In this document: positions 1 through 8,190 of the stretch, piece after piece
How the letters are laid out: each line of letters opens with the position of its first letter
Numbering within the stretch: position 1 is the stretch's first letter
Assembly (NCBI GenBank): GCA_028023455.1
Contig: JAQFVV010012434.1
Span: 7,125,157 to 7,189,156, forward strand
DNA length: 64,000 nucleotides
Reading direction: 5' to 3'
Origin: Epiperipatus broadwayi
Lineage: Eukaryota; Onychophora; Udeonychophora; Euonychophora; Peripatidae
Notes under the pieces: generated by a model
Seen by the model: only the letters and a program-made list of their open reading frames with translations
What the model was told of the DNA's origin: nothing
The model's database searches: none
Program-made: the position numbers and the translations under genes

Positions 1-395
1 TGATACCATTGGGTCCACAATTGTAAAATTATATCTTCATTAGATTATAGATGCAAAATGAATAATCAATGGAAGTCTTCCTAAAATGATGCTTTATGGT
101 GAACTTGAACATGGGTTTCTTTAAAGACGGGATTATGTCAAAAATATTTTAAAGAAATGTAATGTCAATTGTATCCATTGAAAAGTCATGGCAAGGAGCA
201 GAATACATTGGAGAACTGCAATTAGATATGGTATTAAAATATTTCAGAAAGAAAAGATTTCTGCTGAGAAAACTAAAAGACAACATCATAAAATAATAAG
301 TAAAGAAAAACTTGAACCAGCATGTTCAATATGTGAAAGTATTTGTGTTTACAGATTGGTTTGTATAGTCACAGCAAAACTTATTTTTAGATTAA
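1..395. other. AT-rich sequence, nothing recognised
   Basis: No open frame with recognisable protein content, no RNA gene and no repeat boundary is visible before the polypyrimidine tract. Confidence 0.6.
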
Positions 396-685
396 TTTTT
401 TTCCTCTTTCTTTCTTTCCTTCTTTCTTTCCTTTCTTATTTCTTTTCTTCCTTTTTTCCTTCTTTCTTCCCTCTTTCTTTCTTTCCTTCTTTCTTTCTTT
501 CTTTTTTCTTTCCTTCCTTCTTTCTTTCTTTCCTTCTTTCTTTCCTTCTTTCTTTCTCTCTTTCTTTCTTTCCTTCCTTCCTTCTTTCTTTCCTTCTTTC
601 TTTCTTTTTTCTTTCTTTCTTTCATTCTTTCTTTCTTTCTTTCTTTTTTTCTTTCTTTCTCTCTCTCCCTCTCTTTTTTTCTTGA
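396..685. repeat. (TTTC)n polypyrimidine microsatellite
   Basis: About 290 bp of almost pure pyrimidine on the + strand, built from TTTC units with TTCC, CTTT and longer T-run interruptions. The open frames on both strands (Ser/Phe/Leu-rich on +, Lys/Glu/Arg-rich on -) are by-products of the repeat. Such mirror-symmetric purine/pyrimidine tracts can form triplex (H-) DNA, but nothing here shows that it does. Confidence 0.95.
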
Positions 686-956
686 ATTAGAATGGCCACA
701 CTCTTTTATTATTTTGAAAAAAGATATGTGAAATATAAAATTAAATTTGAAAATATAAATAAAATATATAATGGAATTTTATGCAGTAGGCAGATTTTGA
801 AAGATACTGTTGATTATGTATTGCTAGCTAAAAAAGTACAAAAATAAAAGGTAATCTTTCTTAGCATAACATTATGTTAGTCAATTGAAACATAACTGAA
901 AATTTAGATATGTAATCTGAATTTTATGGTGAAAAGAATTTAAAAATTTAGAAGAC

Positions 957-2390
957 TGCTGTGTCTTAAGACCAGCAAGTAAATAAATGGACAAAGGCAG
1001 AATTGAGATGGTGAGATTATAATTTAATACAAATAATTTTAACTATATACATTGCCTATTGTAGGTGTAATAAAATAATAAAAAGTCATGGTGACCTGCA
1101 TATAATAACCATAGTCCTGCTTTTGGACTTACAGAGGCAGGAGTCTCTGACTTATAATTAAAACTCATAACAATTAGATCAGGTTATGGGGGTTTATATA
1201 CCTCTCAAGACTTCTGGAGTTGTTTACATTCCTAACCATATATGTTGTTTTCACATACGTTTTCACATACATGCAGTATTTTCACATTTCTCACCTATAT
1301 GGTATTTTACATGGTTTTCAGACCCTATAAAGTCAGCTGAGCTTTCTATGATTTAACAACATTGCAATTTTACACAATCGTTATACATAATTACTATACA
1401 GTTATTCTTATTTTACATATTCATTATATTTTACAGTTATTACTTTTATTCTACATTATTGTACTCTTATTATTATACAATTATTATTCTTATTTTACAT
1501 ACTCTTATTGATAAACAGCCAGAAAGCGGTCTCAAGCCAGAAAGTAGTCTGGGGATATTGGATGAGTAGGCATTAGATAGGGATTTCATGCACAAGCCTT
1601 CTGGCATCCATTGATTACTCTGTTTAGCACAGGTGGCAATACTGTATGGAGAGTTTTGCTCTGTTTATCAACAATTAATGTGCTAGGATAGGAAATGTGA
1701 TCATGTGATGCTTAATGGTTTAACACCAATCCTGCCTAATAGGATAGTGGTGGCTATGGTTGTAAAAGAGCCAATGACACCAAAATGTATGGGTGCTGAA
1801 CTGAGTTCAGACCTATATAACTATATAAGCTATTGAGCTTAGATTGAAAATATTTTTTGTGTTTCCAATTTCATTCTCATAGTTTTGTAGTTAAGTAGAG
1901 ATAAAAGGTGGTTGCTAGAGGGTTGCATTAGATCCTAAGATCTAGATGCAGTGCTCTCAGATCCAAAGCTCCTCACTGACAAAGGCCACATGCCAGAAAC
2001 TAGTCTGGGGATATTGGATGAGTAGGCATTAGATAGGGATTTTATTCACAAGCCTTCTGGCATCCATTGATTACTCTGTTTAGCACAGGTGGCAATACTG
2101 TATGGAGAGTTTTGCTCTGTTTATCAACAATTAATGTGCTAGTATAGGAAATGTGATCATGTGATGCTTAATGGTTTAACATACTCTTATTATTATACAA
2201 TTATTATTATTATTTACATATTCATTATACATTGCAGTTATTAGTTTTATTCTACATTTATACAATTATTATTATTGTTTTACATATTCATTATACATTA
2301 AAAGTTATTAGTTATATTCTACATTTATTATTGTACTCTTATTATTATACAACTTACATATGTATATCTTGCTTGACCTTGAATACTGCA
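957..2390 (-). repeat. 3' LTR of the Gypsy element (left copy), interrupted
   Basis: Closely similar to 4036-5155, from the start TGCTGTGTCTTAAGACC through shared blocks such as CAGCTGAGCTTTCTATGATT to TTGACCTTGAATACTGCA. Read on the minus strand the repeat starts TG and ends CA, as LTRs do. The segment 1510-2178 is absent from the other LTR and is a later insertion. The right part of the LTR is built from degenerate TTATTATACAATTATT-type internal repeats, so the local alignment there is ambiguous. Confidence 0.85.
1510..2178. mobile_element. Insertion with 189-bp terminal direct repeats inside the LTR
   Basis: The two segments 1536-1724 and 1992-2180 are nearly identical (only a few differences by eye) and flank about 270 bp of unrelated sequence. 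The block is missing from the sister LTR. ACATACTCTTATT occurs on both sides (1497-1509 and 2179-2191) as a possible 13-bp target duplication, although the host LTR is itself repetitive here. No coding capacity is visible. The left end GATAAACAG also has its complement CTGTTTATC inside each repeat. It could be a tiny LTR element (TRIM-like) or a tandem repeat that inserted whole. The class is undecided. Confidence 0.6.
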
Positions 2391-2407
2391 CTCCTCTCCC
2401 ACTCCAG
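2391..2407 (-). other. Polypurine tract of the Gypsy element
   Basis: The minus strand reads CTGGAGTGGGAGAGGAG immediately before the LTR start TGCAGTATTC. A purine run abutting the 3'LTR is the plus-strand primer site of LTR retrotransposons, and it fixes the inner LTR boundary. Confidence 0.75.
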
Positions 2408-2649
2408 AAGTATGGTATTTCACTTAACATAGTCTTTGAGATGAGACTGGGGATTTCTAGTTCTTTCCGGTTGCTAGCGGTCTTTGCTGTGCTTTGCCAA
2501 TTTACTGTTTGTTGATGGTGGTTTCGATGCGCCAATTTTTCCTGTGCTATAGGTACTTTCCGAGGTTTTGTTACAATAGGTTTTCCTCTGTCTCTTAACT
2601 CTATATCTACAGGTGAGGTTTTTAGTTTTCCTAGTTCTTTTTTGAACAA
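2408..2649 (-). pseudogene. pol stub: start of reverse transcriptase fused to a short tail
   Basis: The minus-strand frame contains the residues DIELRDRGKPIVTKPRKVPI. This matches the linker and RT N-terminal segment of Gypsy polyproteins, where a conserved 'I..g...P....R.vP' run precedes the fingers. After it come only about 50 residues with no RT, RNase H or integrase motif, and then the polypurine tract. A large internal deletion, or an inherited non-autonomous structure, explains this. No YxDD box, RNase H or integrase HHCC/DDE motif exists anywhere between the LTRs. The N-terminal Met of the open frame is probably not a true start, because pol is normally expressed by frameshift or readthrough. 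Confidence 0.7.
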
Positions 2650-2679
2650 GCTAGGGTAATTATTTTTGATTTGCTATTC

Positions 2680-3000
2680 TGTGTCAATTTTTTTTATAAC
2701 ACATATTTTTATGCCTAGGGGTGCAAACCACTCACGGCCTATGATCGGGTTAATATCTCTGTTCACAACATATATTGGTAGTATTGCTTTAGTTTTCATT
2801 ATTTCTACCTTTACATTTGCAACTCCTAATATCCTTATGGGATTTGTATTAGCATCCCAGGCCTTGAGTTGAGTTTTCTCTACCCTTGGAGAGAATTTTA
2901 TATTCTAAATTAGCATTTCCCAATCTCTGCTTTTTATCAGCGATATCCTTGATCCACTATCAATTTCCATGCTTAATGGTTTGCCAAATAGTTTTACATT
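2680..3000 (-). pseudogene. Gypsy retroviral-type aspartic protease, broken
   Basis: Translating the minus strand gives the active-site segment MEIDSGSRISLIK at about 2930-2970 and, some 70 residues later, NPIIGREWF at about 2725-2755. These are the catalytic D-S-G and the conserved I-I/L-G-R of Gypsy proteases, at the expected spacing for a domain of about 100 residues. A TAG codon lies about 20 residues after the active site, and another stop separates the domain from the pol stub, so the copy cannot make an active protease. It sits downstream of the zinc knuckle and upstream of RT, in the usual gag-pro-pol order. Confidence 0.75.
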
Positions 3001-3152
3001 TATCATAATTTGATCAGATTCGTCTATAGTAGCACTTTTTATGTAGCTACTTTCCATTGCTTCATACAAAAATTCTCTGTTCAACTTTGTATGGTGGTGT
3101 CATCTTTCAGGATACTCGGTTATTTTCTGATAAGTTTTATTTTCTGGTAAAC

Positions 3153-3796
3153 TGCAATCATGGGCTTTGTGCCTGATTTTTCCACATCAGAAACATTTAA
3201 TTTGTTTATCTGTTAACTCCAAACATTTTAAAAATTGTAGTTTGTAGTGATTCTGGTCTCGTGAAACTTCTGAACTCTCTTGCTTGGTTAAGCAGCAGTT
3301 CATAAGCTGTTCCACCTCTGATAGCTTCCTTGTAAGTTAGATCTTTTATTGCTAATACGATCTGCCTAAACTGGTCATCAATTATTCCATATAATAGCTG
3401 TTCTAGAAGAGCTTCCTCTAAATATTTACCGTAAAGGCATGGTTTTACCATCTCTCTTAAACCAATGTCTTATTCTTTTATTTTCTCATTTTTTCTTTGC
3501 TTTCTGCCTCTAAAGTGCAATCGAGCAATAAACTTGGATGGCTAGGAATTAAAATATTTATTTAGCTGTGTTACGAGCTCATCGTATTTCTGTGTCTCTG
3601 GCAAATTTCCACACAGTTTGTTAGCTATTTCGATTACTCTCTGGCCTGCGAAGCAAAGTAATGAGGCTACTTTTACAGTATTCTCAGTAATACTATTTAG
3701 TATAAAGTAGTTTTTGATCCTCTGAACATACAGTGGCCAATCACTCAGATTTTCTACATTAAATTCGCAAATAGAAACTTGTGATATGTTCGCCAT
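3153..3796 (-). pseudogene. Gypsy gag with capsid-like region and CCHC zinc knuckle, broken
   Basis: The frame opens at an ATG whose complement is at 3794-3796 and starts MANISQVSICEFNVENLSDW. It then shows the capsid pattern 'W..Y..R..NYF....I.E...K...LL.FAG' and a LPETQKYDELV..L..YF segment. After two stop codons the same frame resumes at 3451-3206 with CLYGKYLEEALLEQLLYGI, a typical late-capsid block. At 3194-3153 the CCHC knuckle reads C-F-stop-C-G-K-I-R-H-K-A-H-D-C, so the C-X2-C-X4-H-X4-C spacing is kept with a TGA replacing one residue. Gag forms the particle and the knuckle binds RNA. Three stops make this copy non-functional. Confidence 0.8.
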
Positions 3797-3921
3797 TTCT
3801 CTGTTGATTTAAATCCACGTACGATTAGTCTCAGCTTGCCGTTTAGGCAATTATTTCCAGATTCGATCCTATGATGACCAAGCAAATGTTTTCTGTAGAT
3901 CCATTCCAGTATTAAATGCCA

Positions 3922-4032
3922 CTTTCTTTCAGATTTGATTCCTGTGTCAACTGCACCAGTTTCTTTCAGATTCAATTTCCGTCTTCACTGCACCAGTTTC
4001 TTTCAGATTTGATTCCTGTCTTGACTGCGCCA
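3922..4032 (-). promoter_or_regulatory. Primer-binding site in three 37-bp tandem copies
   Basis: Three nanoseconds of sequence 3' of the LTR on the minus strand (spacer TAT, 4035-4033) the PBS begins TGGCGCAGTCAAGACAGG. Its first ten bases complement the 3' end of tRNA-Ser (...GACTGCG plus CCA), the primer used by 17.6/297-type Gypsy elements. The 37-bp unit starting here repeats twice more (3995-3959 and 3958-3922), each beginning TGGTGCAGT. A fourth unit starts with TGGCATTT and then diverges. Only the LTR-proximal copy has the full TGGCGCAGTC match. Confidence 0.7.
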
Positions 4033-4035
4033 ATA

Positions 4036-5155
4036 TGCTATGTCTTAAGACCCGCAAGTAAATAAATGGACAAAGGCAGAATTGAGATGGTAAGATTATA
4101 GTTTAATACAAATAATTTTAACTATATACCTTGCCTATTGTAGGCATAATAAAATAATAAAAGGTCATGGTGACCTGCATATAATAACCCTAGTCCTGCT
4201 TTTGGACTTACAGAGGCAGAAGTCTCTGACTTATTATTAAAACTCAGAACAATTTGATCAGGTTATGGGGGTTTATATACCCCCAAGACTTCTGGAGTCT
4301 TTTACATTCCTAACCATATATGGTGTTTTCACATAAGTTTTCACATATACACAGTATTTTCACATTTCTCACCATATATGGTATTTTACACAGTTTTCTG
4401 ACCCTATAAGGTCAGCTGAGCTTTCTATGATTTAACAACATTGCAATTTTACACAATCATTATACATCAGGGGTCCCAACCTTTTTGCACTTAAGAGCAC
4501 ATTCTATAATACTGGCCAAGTGGTGGGCACCATTTATTTTTTCAATCAGGTGACAGGCATCACTTATTTTGTCAATGTAAATTTATAGTTGGATATTGTT
4601 AGTAATACACATAATGTACAAAAAATATTTATTTCAAAAATAAAATTTTAACATATAATTAATGTTTATATTTTTACACTGTAAAAGTATAGTATGCCCT
4701 ACAATTTGATTACAATATAATACAATAATTTATAAGAAATTTTAAAAATTAAATTTATTTGTATCAGATAAATAATTTTTTATTGTGTTCGGATAGCAGC
4801 ATGCGCACATAAAATGGTGTATGGGTGCCATGGTGCCCGTGGGCATAGGGTTGTGGACCCCTGTTATACATAATTACTATACAGTTATTCTTAATTTACA
4901 TATTCATTATATTTTACAGTTATTACTTTTATTCTACATTATTGTACTCTTATTATTATACAATTATTATTCTTATTTACATATTCATTATACATTACAG
5001 TTATTAGTTTTATTCTACATTTATACAATTATTATTATTGTTTTACATATTCGTTATACATTAAAAGTTATTAGTTTTATTCTACATTTATTATTGTACT
5101 CTTATTATTATACAACTTACATATGCATATCTTGTTTGACCTTGAATACTAATAC
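4036..5155 (-). repeat. 5' LTR of the Gypsy element (right copy), interrupted
   Basis: Direct repeat of 957-2390, starting TGCTATGTCTTAAGACCC and ending at about TTGACCTTGAATACTAATAC. After removing the hAT insertion (4468-4863 plus its 8-bp duplication) its length is about 716 bp, close to the other LTR without its own insertion (about 764 bp). The outer end has lost the expected CA. Differences between the two LTRs are frequent enough to see by eye, so the insertion is not recent. Confidence 0.85.
4468..4863. mobile_element. hAT-superfamily MITE, 396 bp
   Basis: The element begins CAGGGGTCCCAACC and ends GGTTGTGGACCCCTG, giving imperfect terminal inverted repeats of about 15 bp. It is flanked by a perfect 8-bp duplication TTATACAT (4460-4467 and 4864-4871), the hAT signature. 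The other LTR has an uninterrupted site here. There is no transposase coding sequence, so it is non-autonomous. The CAGGGGTCCCCAACC-type end is shared by hAT elements known from many animals, so the autonomous partner cannot be named from this copy. Confidence 0.9.
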
Positions 5156-5161
5156 GAAGAC

Positions 5162-5617
5162 TGAATTGACATTGTAAAAAAGATTTAAAATGAATGTTAA
5201 TTACAACTAATAAATCTATTAAAAACTGAAACAAACTATTTTGTATATGTAAAAGAAGAAAAAATATCAAAGGTAACTGCAAATAGCATAATGCTGAGTT
5301 CATTAAAATATATAGCTACTGGCTAGTATCAATCATATGTATAATTTAAACAAGCAAATAAGGTTTGGTTTAAAGTTATAAACTGTATAAAAACTTCAAG
5401 GCAAACCAATAACCACATGAGGAAATTATGATGTGGATCTATCATTTAATATTCATGATTTTTCAAGTCTGCAATAGACGCAAATAGAATAGAATAAATA
5501 GGCTAATTTTATTTAGTCGTAATTACAATAAATAGTTTAACCCTAAAAGTTACAATAAATATTTTATTTCTACCATTTGTTTGTTTTAAATTTTGTCAAC
5601 ATAATGAAATCCATACT
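5162..5617. other. AT-rich sequence, nothing recognised
   Basis: Between the Gypsy target duplication and the next microsatellite I see no gene, RNA or repeat boundary. Confidence 0.6.
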
Positions 5618-5633
5618 TTTCATCTATCCATCC

Positions 5634-5696
<63 letters not shown>

Positions 5697-5764
5697 CATC
5701 CATCCATCCATCTATCCATCTATCCATCTATCCATCTATCCATCTATCTATCTATCTATCTATG
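5618..5764. repeat. (TATC)n/(CATC)n compound microsatellite
   Basis: About 147 bp of tetranucleotide repeat with a central pure TATC block, then CATC and mixed CATC/TATC units. The Tyr/Leu/Ser/Ile frame across it is a repeat artefact. Confidence 0.95.
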
Positions 5765-6584
5765 ATATAGGTAGTGCCAAGCCCATAATAAATAATTTTA
5801 ATTTTTTGTGGATATTGAAACTTTTGTTTTAGCTAGCTAAAGGATTGCCAAATTGACCCCGAACCTTTTTAGTGTTCACAGCTCATAGTCTATTCTACAT
5901 TTAATTATTTGATGGTAAATGGGTAAAGTTTCATTGTGCAGTGTTTAAGTAGTTTGATAAGTATGATTTTTCTTTCGTATTTTATATATAAGTGGAAAGA
6001 CCATTTTTTTGCGGTCCGCTGATTTAATTAAGCTTGTTTAATCGCTTAGGTCAGTTTCCTTTGTCTGTTTGCCTGTCTGTATCCTCCTCTCCCTCTTTTT
6101 CTCTTTCTCACACAAAGAGACAGATGCAGTTAAACTAGTTTAATATATATAATATTTCACAAACATTTAGATAATAAAAGTCGTAAACCTGTATCTAAAC
6201 ACAAAAGATGCATTCAAAATCATTAAACTGAATCACTCAAATTAGTTTTTTTTTTAGTTTTTTTTTTTTTTATAAAGTCATTGCTTTCATGAGTTTTTAA
6301 AAAACTGAGGTAAAATGATTATTACAAAATATTGGTTTATAATTTCACAACGACAATAAACTCTTTATAGTTATTATTAAAAGTTGCGTTTCTTTACCTT
6401 AGGATTTTATATTACTTATAAAGAATGAGACTATAGAACATTTTAATATAACATTGTAATTCAAATCTAACTCGAAAACTTTGCGTGTGAATAAAATATA
6501 CTTGTAAAATAATATAGGCGCTATTGCACCTGAACGCAAAGCTACTTTATACTTTAAACAAAATAAAATTATACTATTCTACAA
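5765..6584. other. AT-rich sequence, nothing recognised
   Basis: Only simple features are visible: a pyrimidine-rich stretch around 6060-6115 and T-runs around 6246-6270. No gene is supported. Confidence 0.55.
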
Positions 6585-6630
6585 GCGCTTTCAAGAGACG
6601 TGCTCTCATCTTCATAGCTCTAAGTGAATT
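6585..6630 (-). other. GATGA-hairpin-GAAA motif, Penelope-like 3' tail or ribozyme remnant
   Basis: The minus strand reads GAAGATGAGAGC, ACGT, CTCTTGAAAGCGCTTGTAG: a short GAG/CTC hairpin between GATGA and TTGAAA. Similar arrangements occur at 60711-60745 (+) and 55590-55625 (-), the latter just downstream of a Penelope-like nuclease frame. Penelope-like elements are known to carry hammerhead ribozymes with a CUGANGA-stem-GAAA core. This copy lacks the complete core, so I call it only a possible element remnant. Confidence 0.3.
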
Positions 6631-6646
6631 AATTATATGCAATTAT

Positions 6647-6775
6647 AACTGTAACACACAGGCTTATTAGATACCTGTGTTTATATATGTAATATATAGG
6701 GTATATGAGCACAGACTTTCACACGACCCACCACTCTCCACACTATCTCATAACACGGATACACCTGAACACTAT
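6647..6775 (-). mobile_element. Short SINE-like insertion with 15-bp target duplication
   Basis: The segment is bounded by identical copies of ATTATATGCAATTAT (6632-6646 and 6776-6790). Its minus strand carries the family sequence GTGTATC..GTTATGAGATAGTGTGG, also present in the copies near 8.0, 33.9 and 36.4/36.7 kb. The exact 15-bp duplication suggests retroposition. No coding content. Confidence 0.6.
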
Positions 6776-6790
6776 ATTATATGCAATTAT

Positions 6791-7959
6791 GCAAATTTCA
6801 AGGTTAATTGCTCCATTTTCTTGAGATCGTGAAACATGTGTCCTTGCGGTTGATGGCGTTGCAATCCATCGCTATGAAGCAGACCTCCTTCACCTTTCTT
6901 TTTAAATCGAGCAGGCTATTTTAATGAAATTAATTTAAAATAAAAATTATTTATAATAAAATATTTTATGTGTGTGCGCATGTTTCACCCCCATAACAAC
7001 TAATTTTAAAATGAATGAAATAAAAGTTTTAAAAATGAATAATTTAAAATAATCAAGAGGATTATTATTAAATACTCTCATGATAATAATCGATTTTTGG
7101 CGAGTTTCTAAATGACACATTGTGAAAACGTTGATCATCGTCCACACTGGCTTATTGGTTTTGTCATTAAATAGTACACTGTCTTAGAATTATATATATA
7201 TTATTATGAAAATATAATAATTGCAATCTGATTATTTCTCTTGAGGGGCGGCTTCAATCTAATTTTATCAATTATTTTCTCTCTCTCTCTCTCTTTTGTG
7301 GGAGGGGGGGGGACTACTATGGCTTGAACAATTCTGATTCTAATTTTCATTGTAATTTTTACATTGTAAGACTGAGATGAATTATTTAACTGCCTAATAT
7401 TTTCTATACCTTCCTTACACATCTTGCAGACTAAATCACCCATATTTCTCCATTTACGTGTATATTCCCTTGTTGCTAAAGATCCCGTTCGAGCCTTAAA
7501 CATTTAAACTACTTTCCTTGCTATTATCATAAATTAACTCGCACTCACTAATTCGCTGATTTTAAATGAATTATTCAAGAAGGCAAACATTTTTAATTAT
7601 ATCAAGGGCATGTCTCAATTTTAAAATTCTTTATAGACCCTATTATCATAATCACTGCTTTCCTCATAATTAATCATATTTCTATCATTTTGATTAGTTC
7701 TTTATCTTTCTTAATGATATTATTGAGCTCATTTGCATTTTCTTTTGTATTTATTTATAAGACTGAGGATGGTATCTTGGATCTATGTTTGCTTTCTATT
7801 ATTACTGATGTACAAGTTATATGAGTAAGATGACAATATGTCACACCAAATAATTTTTTGATCATTCTAACATTTTAAACTGAAACAATGAAATATTCTG
7901 GAGCAATCATTTACCAAGGAACATTGTATAATTCAACATGTTCAATTGAAACAATAAAG
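6791..7959. other. No gene recognised; CT-rich tract
   Basis: Contains a (CT)n run at 7280-7294 followed by a G-run, and two chance frames. Nothing else is supported. Confidence 0.5.
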
Positions 7960-8190
7960 ATTTTAATTATAATCAATAATGGATTTGAACTCAAATTTTC
8001 AAGCACCCTTCAACTATCCACACTATCTCATATAACTGATACACATGACCACACACATGTAGAAAAGATAAATAATCACCAATACATGTATTTTGAGCTA
8101 AACCAGCACTCATCAGTTGGTCCAGATTATCATCTTCCACACACATATATAATCAGTGCTCAGTTTATATTAAGATAGAAAATCTTCATA
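7960..8190 (-). repeat. SINE-like family copy
   Basis: Shares long blocks with 33920-34150 and, inverted, with 36600-36790. Examples are CTATCCACACTATCTCATA, GATACACATGA and CATCAGTTGGTCCAGAT. On the minus strand GAGTTCAAATCC resembles a Pol III B-box (GGTTCRANNCC), which would fit tRNA ancestry, but a convincing cloverleaf is not visible. About 120 bp to the right (8315-8330) lies CTATACTGTCTATAC, a relative of the end sequence next to the other copies. The 96-residue frame across it is incidental. Confidence 0.6.

Larger units (their letters stand above)
957..5155 (-). mobile_element. Ty3/Gypsy-type LTR retrotransposon, non-autonomous, with nested insertions
   Basis: Two long direct repeats (957-2390 and 4036-5155) flank a 1.6-kb internal region whose minus strand reads gag, CCHC zinc knuckle, aspartic protease and the first residues of reverse transcriptase, then stops. 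Reading on the minus strand, the order is 5'LTR, PBS (4032 downward), gag, protease, pol stub, polypurine tract (2407-2391), 3'LTR. GAAGAC at 951-956 and again at 5156-5161 is a plausible target-site duplication. Most of RT and all of RNase H and integrase are missing, so the element could move only with help from a relative. In-frame stops in gag and protease show it is now dead. Each LTR carries a different secondary insertion. Confidence 0.85.

Noticed and set aside
188-685. 165-codon + frame and 77-codon minus frame (Lys/Glu/Arg-rich)
   Set aside because: Both are translations of the TTTC/GAAA microsatellite.
2666-2872. Hydrophobic 68-codon + frame
   Set aside because: Antisense shadow of the Gypsy protease.
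5577-5765. Tyr/Leu/Ser/Ile repeat frame
   Set aside because: Microsatellite translation; the same applies to 21996-22316.
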